Origin: Calditrichota bacterium
Lineage (GTDB): Bacteria; CLD3
NCBI GenBank assembly: GCA_008501735.1
Contig: QQUF01000002.1
Location: 57,280-121,279 of the forward strand
Length of the DNA: 64,000 nt
Direction of reading: 5' to 3'
This document shows positions 45,573-54,523 of the stretch, in pieces (the stretch's first letter is position 1; the number at the start of each line of letters is the position of its first letter). The translations under genes and the position numbers were made by a program. The notes beneath the pieces were generated by a model. The model was given only the letters and a program-made list of their open reading frames with translations, searched no databases and was not told where the DNA came from.

Positions 45573-46703
45573 TCACTTTTTATCAAAAAAATTTTTGATA
45601 CTTAAAGCAACTTTATATTGTTGTTCGAAAGAGATTTCAGGGTAAATAGGTAACGAAATGATTTCTTTAGATATCTTTGTAGCTATAGGGTATTCTCTTT
45701 TCATTAAATACTTAAAGCACTTTTGTTCAGGCAAAATATATGGATAATAAATTTTACAACTTACTTTCTCTTCTAAAAGGAATTGAAATAAAGAGTCCCT
45801 TCTATCTGTTAAGATTACATATTGATTAAAAGAATGTCCTTTTGAGAGTTTTGGTAATTTGATATATTTGTTTAAGCTAAATTCTCTAAATAAATTATTA
45901 TAAATATTTGCTTTTTCTACCCTAAGTCTATTCCATTCACTAACGAACTTCATCTTAACATTAATAACTGCTGCTTGAATTGCATCTAGCCTAAAGTTCC
46001 CCCCAATTACTTCACTATTATTTTTTTCCCTAGCACCATGACTTCTTAAAAGTTTAATATGTTCCGCTAAATCCGAATTATTGGTAACAACTAAACCTCC
46101 GTCTCCAGCTCCTCCTAAATTTTTACTCGGAAAAAAGGAAAAACAACCCAAGTCTCCAATTGTTCCCACAAATTTATTTGTTAATGTTCTCGAACCAAAT
46201 GCTTGGGCAGAATCTTCAACAACTTTTAGATTATATTTTTTAGCAATTTCAGAAATCTTTATCATATCAACTGATTGCCCGAACAAATGAACAGGTAAAA
46301 TCACTTTTGTTTTTTTTGTAATTAATGACTCAATCTTAGTTACATCAATATTAAAATCATCATAACTAATATCTACAAAAATAGGCTTTGCTCCAAGTCT
46401 GACTATTGAATCAGCAGTTGCAACAAATGAAAAAGCTGTCGTAATTACCTCATCACCTTCCTTAACTCCTAAAGCCATTAATGATGCTAATAACGCATCA
46501 GTTCCTGAAGAGACAGTAATGGCATATTCTACACCAAGAAATTCTTTAAGATTATTTTCAAAAGAAGTCACTTGACTGCCCATGATAAATTCTTGGCTCT
46601 CTAAAACTTCTAAAACTGCTTTTTCTATGAGGGGTTTAATTTGGGAATACTGTTTTTTTAAATCAAGAAAAGGTACTTTAACTTCTGATTTCAATAACTT
46701 CAT
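45573..46703 (-). CDS. DegT-family sugar aminotransferase (WbpE/FdtB-like)
   Basis: This 376-residue PLP aminotransferase begins VKVPFLDLKKQY and has SSGTDALLASL at 66-76, Asp164 in VEDSAQAFGS and Lys194 in FFPSKNLGG. The coding end of the upstream WbpD-like acetyltransferase overlaps its start by 26 bp. The pair therefore probably act in turn: transamination at C3 of a nucleotide sugar and then N-acetylation. Candidates are UDP-GlcNAc3NAcA or a dTDP-3-amino-dideoxyhexose. No 3,4-ketoisomerase is visible, which favours the first. Confidence 0.92.
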   Translation of the reverse strand: MKLLKSEVKVPFLDLKKQYSQIKPLIEKAVLEVLESQEFIMGSQVTSFENNLKEFLGVEYAITVSSGTDALLASLMALGVKEGDEVITTAFSFVATADSIVRLGAKPIFVDISYDDFNIDVTKIESLITKKTKVILPVHLFGQSVDMIKISEIAKKYNLKVVEDSAQAFGSRTLTNKFVGTIGDLGCFSFFPSKNLGGAGDGGLVVTNNSDLAEHIKLLRSHGAREKNNSEVIGGNFRLDAIQAAVINVKMKFVSEWNRLRVEKANIYNNLFREFSLNKYIKLPKLSKGHSFNQYVILTDRRDSLFQFLLEEKVSCKIYYPYILPEQKCFKYLMKREYPIATKISKEIISLPIYPEISFEQQYKVALSIKNFFDKK

Positions 46704-47259
46704 CTTCTTCTTTCATTAAATATTTTCGCGAACATTCTTTACAAATAGCTAATAAATCATAGAATTCTAACTTTTTTCCACAGCGACAAACCCAACCCAC
46801 TATTTGAGAAGGATTTCCAATAACCAATGCATAGTTAGGCAAATCTTTTGTTACGACACTCCCTGCACCGACTATCGAAAATTGACCGATATTTACACCA
46901 CAAATAATTGTAGCATTAGCTCCAAGTGAAGCACCTCTTTCGACATTCGTTTTTATATATTTTTGTTTATTTGGAAATTCCGAGCGTGGAAATAATACGT
47001 TAGTAAAGACAACTGACGGTCCACAGAACACATAATCTCCTAATATCACACCCTCAAATATTGAAACATTATTTTGTATTTTAACACTATTCCCTATACA
47101 AACATCATTTGCGACGTAAACATTTTGTCCGAGATTACAATTGCTACCAATTTTGGCATTTTTTTGAATGTGGGAAAAATGCCAAATATTAGTTCCAACT
47201 CCGATTTGAACACCTTCATCAATTACTGATGAAGGATGTACATAATAATCTAAAGACAT
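46678..47259 (-). CDS. WbpD/FdtC-like N-acetyltransferase with a C-terminal Cys cluster
   Basis: This 193-residue beta-helix enzyme begins YYVHPSSVIDEGVQIGVGTN and has KIQNNVSIFEGVILGDYVF and VFTNVLFPRSEFP, the hallmarks of WbpD/WlbB/FdtC amino-sugar N-acetyltransferases. After the VVTKDL and GNPSQIVGW end of the helix, Cys158, Cys160, Cys173 and Cys176 form CxC-x12-CxxC, a zinc-ribbon-like tail seen in part of the family. It should use acetyl-CoA on the amino sugar made by the DegT enzyme. Confidence 0.9.
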   Translation of the reverse strand: MSLDYYVHPSSVIDEGVQIGVGTNIWHFSHIQKNAKIGSNCNLGQNVYVANDVCIGNSVKIQNNVSIFEGVILGDYVFCGPSVVFTNVLFPRSEFPNKQKYIKTNVERGASLGANATIICGVNIGQFSIVGAGSVVTKDLPNYALVIGNPSQIVGWVCRCGKKLEFYDLLAICKECSRKYLMKEEDEVIEIRS

Positions 47260-47274
47260 TTAAGTTACTTAGCT

Positions 47275-48228
47275 CTAACCGAAATGTGAATTTTCTTTGT
47301 ACCAATCCATAAAATTCCTAATTCCATCTTCAATAGAAACTTTCGGGTAGTAATCTAATTTTTCAATTGAGTGATCAATGTCTGCACACGTTTCAGGAAC
47401 ATCACCAGGTTGAATCGGAAGTAAGTTTTTAATTGCTTCTTTACCGAGTTCTTTTTCAATTAATTGAACAAAGTAAAGCAACTCGACTGGTTTGTTATTT
47501 CCTAAGTTAAAAACTTCACAAGGGTGGTTTCTCTCCAAAGAAGCCTCAATACCTTGAACAATGTCAGAAACATAAGTGAAGTCTCTTTTCATCTTCCCGT
47601 AGTTGTATATGTCTATTGGTTTACCTTCAAGAATTGCTTTTGCAAAAATGTAAAGTGCCATATCAGGTCTTCCCCAAGGTCCATAAACAGTGAAGAATCT
47701 GAGTCCTGTTGTTGGCATTTTAAAAAGATGTGAGTAAGTGTGAGCCATCAATTCATTGGCTTTTTTGCTTGCTGCGTAAAGCGAAATCGGATTGTCAACT
47801 CTGTCCGCTACTGAAAAAGGCGATTTTTTATTGCTACCATAAACACTTGAGCTTGAAGCATAAACAAAGTTTTCGATTTCATTTCTTTTAGAAAGTTCAA
47901 GAATATTTAAGAAACCTTCCAAGTTAGATTTTTGGTAAGCAAAAGGGTTTGTCAATGAGTAACGAACTCCTGCTTGAGCTGCTAAATTACAAACTTTAGA
48001 AATTTTATTTTCTTTAAAAACTTTCTCTAAAGCATCAAAATCACATAAATCATTTTGGTAGAAATGAAAATTTGGATAAGACTTTAAAATTTCGATTCTT
48101 TTATTCTTGAGATTCACGTCGTAGTAATCATTAATTACATCGTAACCGACTATTTCTTTACCGTCTTCGAGAGATTTTTTCGCTAAATGAAAGCCTATGA
48201 ATCCGGCAGTTCCTGTAATTAAATGCAT
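47275..48228 (-). CDS. UDP-glucuronate 4-epimerase-like SDR
   Basis: This extended short-chain dehydrogenase of 317 residues has the GTAGFIGFHLAK NAD motif at 6-17 and YAASKKANE with the catalytic Tyr/Lys near 152-160. The segment GYDVINDYYDVNLKNKRI is diagnostic of UDP-glucuronate 4-epimerases (Cap1J/LpsL), which give UDP-galacturonate. GPWGRPDMALYIF is a further mark. It follows Ugd in the same operon, so UDP-Glc to UDP-GlcA to UDP-GalA is a likely route. Some relatives act on UDP-GlcNAcA. Confidence 0.9.
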   Translation of the reverse strand: MHLITGTAGFIGFHLAKKSLEDGKEIVGYDVINDYYDVNLKNKRIEILKSYPNFHFYQNDLCDFDALEKVFKENKISKVCNLAAQAGVRYSLTNPFAYQKSNLEGFLNILELSKRNEIENFVYASSSSVYGSNKKSPFSVADRVDNPISLYAASKKANELMAHTYSHLFKMPTTGLRFFTVYGPWGRPDMALYIFAKAILEGKPIDIYNYGKMKRDFTYVSDIVQGIEASLERNHPCEVFNLGNNKPVELLYFVQLIEKELGKEAIKNLLPIQPGDVPETCADIDHSIEKLDYYPKVSIEDGIRNFMDWYKENSHFG

Positions 48229-48231
48229 ATT

Positions 48232-49545
48232 TTAAAGTCCCCAAACGGTAAAACCGTTTTCTGTTAATTCGTTGTGATTTAAAATTCCTTTGACATCAAT
48301 AATTATTGGATTTTTAGTAGTCATTGATGCAAAATCTTCCGCTGTGAGTTTGGTATAAGGTTCGTGAGATACAGCTAAAATTATCGCATCATATTTTTTA
48401 TCTGATTTTGTGTAATCCACCGAATCCAAGCCATAAAAATCTTTTATTTCATCTTGACTTGTGAAAGCGTCTGTTACATCAACATCAACTCCAAAATCTT
48501 TCAATTCTTTTACAATGTCAATTACTTTCGAGTTCCTCAAATCACTAACATTTTCTTTAAAAGTCATTCCCATAACGAGAACTTTTGATTCAGTTGCAAC
48601 TTTGTGAAAATGCCCTAATTTCTTAACAGTATTCACAGCAACGTGTTTTGCCATATAGTCGTTGAGTCTTCTTCCTGCAAGAATTATTTCTGGAGTATAA
48701 CCAAGAGATTCAGCTTTGTAAGTCAAATAATAAGGGTCAACTCCAATACAATGTCCTCCGACAAGTCCAGGACTAAATTTTAAGAAATTCCATTTCGTTC
48801 CAGCGGCGTCAAGAACTTCACGAGTGCTGATTCCAACTTTATCAAAAATTACCGAAAGTTCATTCATCAAAGCAATATTCAAATCACGTTGAACATTTTC
48901 GATAACTTTTGCAGCTTCAGCTACTTTAATGTTACTCGCTCTATAAACTCCGACAGTGATAATTTCTTCATAAATTTCGGCTATTTCCTCTAAAGTCTCT
49001 TCATCCATTCCAGAAACGATTTTTGTTACTTTTGTTAAAGTATGTTCTTTGTCTCCTGGATTTATTCTTTCAGGAGAGTAACCAATTTTAAAATCAGCAC
49101 CAACTTTAAGTCCTGACTCTTTTTCCAAGATAGGAACGCAAATTTCTTCTGTTGCTCCAGGATATACAGTTGACTCATAAATAACTATTGAATCTTTTGT
49201 CAAATTTTTCCCGACTGTCGTTGAAGCAGCAATCAAAGGCGTAAAGTCAGGTTGTTTATTTTTATCAACTGGAGTCGGAACAGTGATTATGATAAATTTT
49301 GATTTTTGTAATTCCGTAGGGTCAGCAGTAAAATAAATATCAGCTCCGTCAAAATCACTACTTTCTAACTCTCGCGAAGGGTCAATTTTATTTCGCATCA
49401 TTTCGATTCTTGGCTCACTAATATCAAGACCAATTACAGAGAACTTCTTTGCAAATTCCAAAGCGATTGGTAACCCGACATAGCCTAAACCGACAACAGA
49501 AATCTTTGTTTCATTACTTCTAATTAAGTTTGCTATTTTATTCAA
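48232..49545 (-). CDS. UDP-N-acetyl-hexosamine 6-dehydrogenase (WbpA/WbpO/TviB-like)
   Basis: This NAD-dependent four-electron nucleotide-sugar dehydrogenase has GLGYVGLPIALEFAKKF near 19-35, and the catalytic Cys lies in GGHCIGVDPYYL near 262-273. The FSPGLVGGHC context belongs to the UDP-HexNAc group, unlike the Ugd-type GVGYGGSCFPKD. It probably makes UDP-GlcNAcA or UDP-GalNAcA for the WbpB/WbpE/WbpD-like enzymes. The start is TTG at 49545, overlapping the upxY-like stop by 4 bp. Confidence 0.9.
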   Translation of the reverse strand: MNKIANLIRSNETKISVVGLGYVGLPIALEFAKKFSVIGLDISEPRIEMMRNKIDPSRELESSDFDGADIYFTADPTELQKSKFIIITVPTPVDKNKQPDFTPLIAASTTVGKNLTKDSIVIYESTVYPGATEEICVPILEKESGLKVGADFKIGYSPERINPGDKEHTLTKVTKIVSGMDEETLEEIAEIYEEIITVGVYRASNIKVAEAAKVIENVQRDLNIALMNELSVIFDKVGISTREVLDAAGTKWNFLKFSPGLVGGHCIGVDPYYLTYKAESLGYTPEIILAGRRLNDYMAKHVAVNTVKKLGHFHKVATESKVLVMGMTFKENVSDLRNSKVIDIVKELKDFGVDVDVTDAFTSQDEIKDFYGLDSVDYTKSDKKYDAIILAVSHEPYTKLTAEDFASMTTKNPIIIDVKGILNHNELTENGFTVWGL

Positions 49546-50081
49546 TTATTAGCTCCATTTTTTTCCATCTTTAAAGAAAAGCCTTCAACATTTATCGAAA
49601 AAGCCTGCATTAAAGAATCTATTCTAATGATAAATCTCTTACTTTCAATATTTTCTACTACACTTCCTTTATGCCCTTTAAAAACTCCATCTAAAATTTT
49701 AACCTCTGACCCTATTTTATAATCTTGAAATTTTTCAGGTTGAGGATTAAGTGCTTCATTATTTTGACTTCCCTGAATTAACTGAATATCTTGTTCAGAA
49801 ATTTTTTCAGGTTCATTTGAAAGTTGAACAAACCTGCTTACACCATAGGTTTCAAGGACACTTACTCGCTCTTTCCAAAGGTTAATTTTAACAAAAACAT
49901 ACCCTGGGAACAAAGGCATTTCGACTTTCTTTTTGCGGTCTTTCCATTGTCTAATCGCTGTGTAAGTTGCATAAAGGCATTCAATATTTTTATCAATTAA
50001 CCTTTGATAAACTTTTGCGTCATGTCTTGACTTAACAGTAATCGCGTACCAAATTTTTTCATTTGGCAAAGAATTAGTCAT
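49542..50081 (-). CDS. UpxY-type NusG-like transcription antiterminator
   Basis: This 179-residue NusG paralogue begins IWYAITVKSRHDAKVYQRL. PLFPGYVFVKINLW near 57-70 completes the NGN domain, and a KOW motif is at IGSEVKILDGVFKGHKGSVV near 124-143. UpxY proteins of Bacteroidetes capsule loci let RNA polymerase read through the long operon. It is the second gene after the promoter, which is where such regulators sit. It probably acts on the leader of this same operon. Confidence 0.9.
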   Translation of the reverse strand: MTNSLPNEKIWYAITVKSRHDAKVYQRLIDKNIECLYATYTAIRQWKDRKKKVEMPLFPGYVFVKINLWKERVSVLETYGVSRFVQLSNEPEKISEQDIQLIQGSQNNEALNPQPEKFQDYKIGSEVKILDGVFKGHKGSVVENIESKRFIIRIDSLMQAFSINVEGFSLKMEKNGANN

Positions 50082-50089
50082 TTTAAAAT

Positions 50090-51391
50090 TTATTGTCTTC
50101 CAATACTAAAATATTCAAAACCAAATTCTCGCATATGGTTTGGTTGATACAAATTTCTACCATCAAAGATTACGTGTTTATTCATCGCTTTAGCTAATTT
50201 AGCGAAGTTAGGCATTCTGAAAGCATTCCACTCTGTAACAATTGCTAATGCATCGGCATTTTCAACAACATCTAAAGGATTTTTACCAAAATAAATTTTA
50301 TCACCAAAAACATTCTTAACATTTGCCATAGCTTCAGGATCAAAAGCACGAACAATAGCACCTGCTTCCAAAAGAGATTCAATTAATTTTAATGCAGGAG
50401 CTTCTCTTATATCATCTGTATTTGGCTTAAACGAAAGTCCCCAAACAGCAATTGTTTTCCCTTTCAAATCTTCACCAAAGTAGTTCTTGATTTTATTTGT
50501 CAAAACCAGTTTCTGTTTGTCATTCACTCTGTCAACTGCCTCAAGAATCTCAAGCTGATGATTATTTTGACGTGCCGTAACCATTAATGCAGAAATATCT
50601 TTTGGAAAACAAGAACCGCCATAACCAACTCCAGGGAATAAAAATTTATTACCAATTCTTTGGTCTGAGCCGATTCCTTTACGCACAGAGTTTACGTCTG
50701 CACCAACTTTCTCACAAAGATTTGCAATATCGTTAATGAATGAAATCTTAGTCGCTAAAAAGCAATTCGCAGCATACTTTGTCATTTCTGCAGATTTTTC
50801 GTCCATAACAATAAGTCTGTCCATACTTCTTGTGAAAGGACTGTAAAGCTCTCTCATCAATTCAATTGCTCTTTCATTTTTTGTCCCAATAATTACTCTA
50901 TCAGGCTTCATAAAATCATCAATCGCAACACCTTCCTTAAGAAATTCAGGGTTTGAGACAACAGCAAAATCGTGATCAGTATACTTTTTAATTTCAGCAG
51001 TAACCTTTTCAGCTGTTCCAACAGGAACTGTACTTTTATCAACAACGACTTTAAAGTCATTCATATGTTCGCCAATGCTTTTTGCAACTGCCATTACATA
51101 TTTTAGATTTGCACTTCCATCTTCATTTTCAGGAGTTCCGACAGCGATAAAACAAATTTGCGATTGCTTAACAGCAGAAGCAATATCTGTTGTAAAATGC
51201 AATCTATCTTCACGTACATTTCTTTTGATAAACTCAGCTAAGCCAATTTCATAAATTGGGACTTCGCCATTATTTAAGGCATTAATTTTATTTTTATCTA
51301 TGTCAACACAAATTACATTGTTTCCGCTTTCGGCAAAACAAGTTCCGCTAACTAATCCAACGTAACCAGTACCGATTACACAAATATCCAT
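50090..51391 (-). CDS. ugd: UDP-glucose 6-dehydrogenase
   Basis: This enzyme oxidises UDP-glucose to UDP-glucuronate. GTGYVGLVSGTCFAESG is at 7-23, and the catalytic Cys lies in GVGYGGSCFPKD near 252-263. FLKEGVAIDDFMKPDRVIIG and SFKPNTDDIREAP are further family blocks. The 433-residue length is usual. It is the first gene of the glycan series, with GGAG about 9 bases before its ATG and a strong promoter upstream. Confidence 0.94.
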   Translation of the reverse strand: MDICVIGTGYVGLVSGTCFAESGNNVICVDIDKNKINALNNGEVPIYEIGLAEFIKRNVREDRLHFTTDIASAVKQSQICFIAVGTPENEDGSANLKYVMAVAKSIGEHMNDFKVVVDKSTVPVGTAEKVTAEIKKYTDHDFAVVSNPEFLKEGVAIDDFMKPDRVIIGTKNERAIELMRELYSPFTRSMDRLIVMDEKSAEMTKYAANCFLATKISFINDIANLCEKVGADVNSVRKGIGSDQRIGNKFLFPGVGYGGSCFPKDISALMVTARQNNHQLEILEAVDRVNDKQKLVLTNKIKNYFGEDLKGKTIAVWGLSFKPNTDDIREAPALKLIESLLEAGAIVRAFDPEAMANVKNVFGDKIYFGKNPLDVVENADALAIVTEWNAFRMPNFAKLAKAMNKHVIFDGRNLYQPNHMREFGFEYFSIGRQ

Positions 51392-51430
51392 TTATTTACT
51401 CCAAAAAGTTATTTTTTTAAAAAGTCTAAA

Positions 51431-51459
51431 AATGTAAGAATCTTATTGTTTTTTGTCAA
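51431..51459 (-). promoter_or_regulatory. Sigma70-like promoter of the glycan operon
   Basis: On the minus strand TTGACA (51454-51459) and TACATT (51431-51436) are exactly 17 bases apart. Transcription would begin near 51424, giving a leader of about 33 bases before ugd. The match to the general -35 sequence is perfect. It lies in the 170 bp gap between ugd and lptD. The short leader would have to carry any UpxY recognition element. Confidence 0.7.
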
Positions 51460-51561
51460 TAAAACAGTTCTTACGAAAAACGGCACAAGTTAAGCAAAAA
51501 GATGAGAATTTTTGTTACCTAAATCAATTTTTTGAAAGAAATTTGAATGAATTAAAAATTG

Positions 51562-54348
51562 TTAGAAAGGTTCACCGATTGAGTCACCTTCGTGAGTCTG
51601 AATTTTTAAGTCTTTGAGTTGTGGCGAATCAAGTCCAATTTTCAGAAAATAACCTGCATTTAGACCGTAAGGAACCCAACGAAATCCAAGTTTCCATTTG
51701 TGCAAAGTCCTTACAAAATTAAATTCGTGACTTCTGATTATTCTTTTCACAAGGTCGTAAGCAGCAACGTAAGAAAAAGTCCAATTCGTCGTTGGTTGAG
51801 CTGCTAAATCAACTGACATTTGTGAAGTCTTAGTAAACTTTCCACCTGTTCTCGCTGGTCTATCCATTCCCCAACTCACTGAGGATTTTAATTTCCAAGG
51901 AACTCGCAAATTGTCAATTGAATCATTTCTCAAAGCCAAATTCCCAGACTTGTCGTGAAGCTGAGTTGGAGTAATTCCAAATAAATCCGATTCACTTTTT
52001 TCTGTTTCCGCTACAACTGGTGCGTTAATTTCCGCTTCGTTTCCGCCTTTCAAAGTAAAACTCAAATCCAAATCCAAATCAGTCAAGTTTGCAATTTTAG
52101 TTTTGTCGGTTTCAAAAAGATATTTTTTAGAATTAAAAGCATAAAAAGTATGAGTCGTTTTGATTGTTGTGTTAAAATTTGGAAAAGGACGAGCCGTCAA
52201 AGTGCTTTGCAAATCCGAAAGTCTCAAACTGTCTGCTTCAAAATTGTAGCTTGAACTCAAATTTAAATCAAAAAGGTCAGCCTTTTTTTCAGTTCTACTT
52301 AAAGAATCTCCACTCCAATATTTCATTTGAAACTTGTTGCCCAAACCAAAATCTAACCTTCTCGTTTTAGAAGTTGAAGTAGCTCCAACAATTCCCGTTT
52401 TGTTTCCGCCAAACTTGTCAACTCTTCCTACAACTTCACCATTTTCATTTTTTACTTCTTGGAAATTGCCCCAAGAGTTTTCCGAGAAATCAGGAGCGTA
52501 AGTGTAAGTGATTGAAGGGTCAACGACGTGACGAAGTTGCTGAATGCTCCAAAAACCAACATTCCGAGTTCCGTAAAGTTTTGTGTTTACTCTAAGGCTT
52601 GTCGAGAAAGTTTGACGAACTTTGAAGCCATCAACAAAGTCAACTTGAACCGAATCTTCACCTGCATCATTTTGAATCAAAGTTCCTTCTTGGTATTTTT
52701 CAACAAAAGTTGCGTTGTAACTAAAACTTGGCGTAATGCTAAAGTAACTCAACTTCGGCGAAACTTGTAACGAACTCGAATAACCTGCTCCTTTGTGAAC
52801 TTCGTCTTCCCAAAAGGTTGTGAGCGTATCAATTTCCGAAGATTTGTAACGCTCAAAAGTGAAATTATTGCCTGAAATTCTAATGTCTTTGTACCAAGGT
52901 CTTTCAACCACAACTCCTTCAACAGCTTTTGGCGAGCCAAAAAGATAAATATTTGTTTTTGAAAAAGTTACTTTTGGAAAATTTGAACGAACTACTTTTG
53001 TTTTTTCGCCTTCGGTAAAAGTCGTGCTTTTGTTTGCATTGTAAGTAAGTGAGTAATCTTTAAAACTAGTCGAAATGCTTGGTAAAGTTTCGGTTTCACT
53101 TGTTTTAACGCCGTCGGAGTAGTTTGTTGTTTTTTCTGCTAAAAATGAAATCGGATTGCTTTTGTAACTTGCTGTCAGTTGCGGGAATTTTGTTCTTTCC
53201 TGTGTCAGATCACTTCCTGAAAAGTTTTTTTCATTTTCATAAAGAATCCTAAATTTCGTGTCTCTCGTCAAGTAATCTTCGTAAGAAGCCTTTGAAGTCG
53301 TTTTCTGAGAAGCAAGACGGTCTTCGAGATTCGGACTTAATTCACGAATCGGGTTATTTTTTGAGAAGTAAAGGTCAATGTTAATTTTACCTTTTTGCCT
53401 AACGTTTTCGTTGTGTCGCCAGCCAATACTCCAAAACCTTGTTTTCTCGAAAGGATTGCTTCCTCGCTCAGAAAAATTTCCGTAAAGCAAACCGTCAAGG
53501 TCGTAACGTCTTTTGTAATTGAATTTCCAATCGGCTTCAAAACCTGACTTTTCTTTAAAAGTCGAAATTGCCCAAAGGTCAAAATATTCGTCAGGAGCGA
53601 TGTAAATCCCAAGTTCGCGAAGCTCTCTTCCTGTGTCAGTTGTTTCGGCGTAACTTGGCGGAATGATTCCCGAACGTCTTTCGGTGTTTGTCGGAATCAC
53701 TGCAAAAGGCAAAGCTGCAACAGGAACTTCTTTGAAGTGCAAATAAACAGGTCTTGCGATAACTTTGTCTTTGTAAAGCATTTTAAGTTTCGGAGCTCGA
53801 AAGTAGTAATGAGGAGTGTCAAGTTCGCAAGTTGTGAAATCTCCTTGTTTGATAAAAAGAGTGTTGTCTTCACTTTTTGCGATGTCTTGTCCGTGATAAA
53901 AAGATTCCTCGATTTTTGTTTTACCTTTTGAGATTTTCCCACGTTTTGTTTTGATGTTGTAAGTAAGGTGTTCACCTTCCATCGTTTGAGCTCCGTCACG
54001 AAATTTTGGTTTCCCGACTAATTCTATGTAAAATTTTGTGGAATCTTCTTTTGAGTAAACGGTGTCCAATTTCCCTTCTGCAAAAACAAGGTCATTTTCC
54101 CAATCGACAGTAATTTTGTGAGCCGTTAAAGTTGTTCCTTTGTACTTAACTTGTGCATTGCCGATTAAGTAAGTTTTCTGCTCATCAATAAAGTATTTTA
54201 TCGAATTTGCTTTGTAAGTGATTGTTGTGTCAACGGAAGATTTCGTTGTCTTTGGTTCACGGACTTTTGTGTCAGGATTTTCGTCTTGAGCAATAACAAT
54301 CTGCGAAAAAAGAATCAGAAAAATTGTAAATTGAAAAATAATATTCAT
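51562..54348 (-). CDS. lptD: LPS-assembly outer-membrane protein LptD-like
   Basis: This 928-residue protein has an N-terminal signal peptide (1-20, ending VIAQ). An OstA/LptA-like domain (about 40-190) follows with YKANSIKYFIDEQKTYLIG and QTMEGEHLTYNIKTKRGKIS. A long beta-barrel region then runs to the C-terminus, with repeated alternating aromatic strands such as WGMDRPARTG and WTFSYVAAYDLV. It inserts lipopolysaccharide into the outer leaflet. The length is larger than in E. coli, as usual for the Bacteroidota/Chlorobiota form. Its last codon is 170 bp from ugd, and an M23 gene starts divergently. Confidence 0.85.
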   Translation of the reverse strand: MNIIFQFTIFLILFSQIVIAQDENPDTKVREPKTTKSSVDTTITYKANSIKYFIDEQKTYLIGNAQVKYKGTTLTAHKITVDWENDLVFAEGKLDTVYSKEDSTKFYIELVGKPKFRDGAQTMEGEHLTYNIKTKRGKISKGKTKIEESFYHGQDIAKSEDNTLFIKQGDFTTCELDTPHYYFRAPKLKMLYKDKVIARPVYLHFKEVPVAALPFAVIPTNTERRSGIIPPSYAETTDTGRELRELGIYIAPDEYFDLWAISTFKEKSGFEADWKFNYKRRYDLDGLLYGNFSERGSNPFEKTRFWSIGWRHNENVRQKGKINIDLYFSKNNPIRELSPNLEDRLASQKTTSKASYEDYLTRDTKFRILYENEKNFSGSDLTQERTKFPQLTASYKSNPISFLAEKTTNYSDGVKTSETETLPSISTSFKDYSLTYNANKSTTFTEGEKTKVVRSNFPKVTFSKTNIYLFGSPKAVEGVVVERPWYKDIRISGNNFTFERYKSSEIDTLTTFWEDEVHKGAGYSSSLQVSPKLSYFSITPSFSYNATFVEKYQEGTLIQNDAGEDSVQVDFVDGFKVRQTFSTSLRVNTKLYGTRNVGFWSIQQLRHVVDPSITYTYAPDFSENSWGNFQEVKNENGEVVGRVDKFGGNKTGIVGATSTSKTRRLDFGLGNKFQMKYWSGDSLSRTEKKADLFDLNLSSSYNFEADSLRLSDLQSTLTARPFPNFNTTIKTTHTFYAFNSKKYLFETDKTKIANLTDLDLDLSFTLKGGNEAEINAPVVAETEKSESDLFGITPTQLHDKSGNLALRNDSIDNLRVPWKLKSSVSWGMDRPARTGGKFTKTSQMSVDLAAQPTTNWTFSYVAAYDLVKRIIRSHEFNFVRTLHKWKLGFRWVPYGLNAGYFLKIGLDSPQLKDLKIQTHEGDSIGEPF

Positions 54349-54523
54349 TAAGTTTTACGCTGTCTCAAAAAGAATTAAAAATTAGGAATTAAGAATTTAG
54401 AATTGTTAGTCTTTAGTAGAATTACCAATTCATTCTGAAATTTCTTCACAAACTTAACATTTGGTTTCTGAATTCTGTCTCCTGAATTCTGTTTCCCGAA
54501 AATTAAAGAATAAAGATTCAAGA

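Noticed and set aside
54461..54523. N-terminal extension of the M23 protein from TTG 54461
   Set aside because: It would place 21 residues ahead of a clear signal peptide. ATG 54524 is the natural start.
54349..54523. Regulatory signals between lptD and the M23 gene
   Set aside because: The stretch is AT-rich with short direct repeats (GAATTCTGT twice), but I could not find a convincing promoter for either gene.
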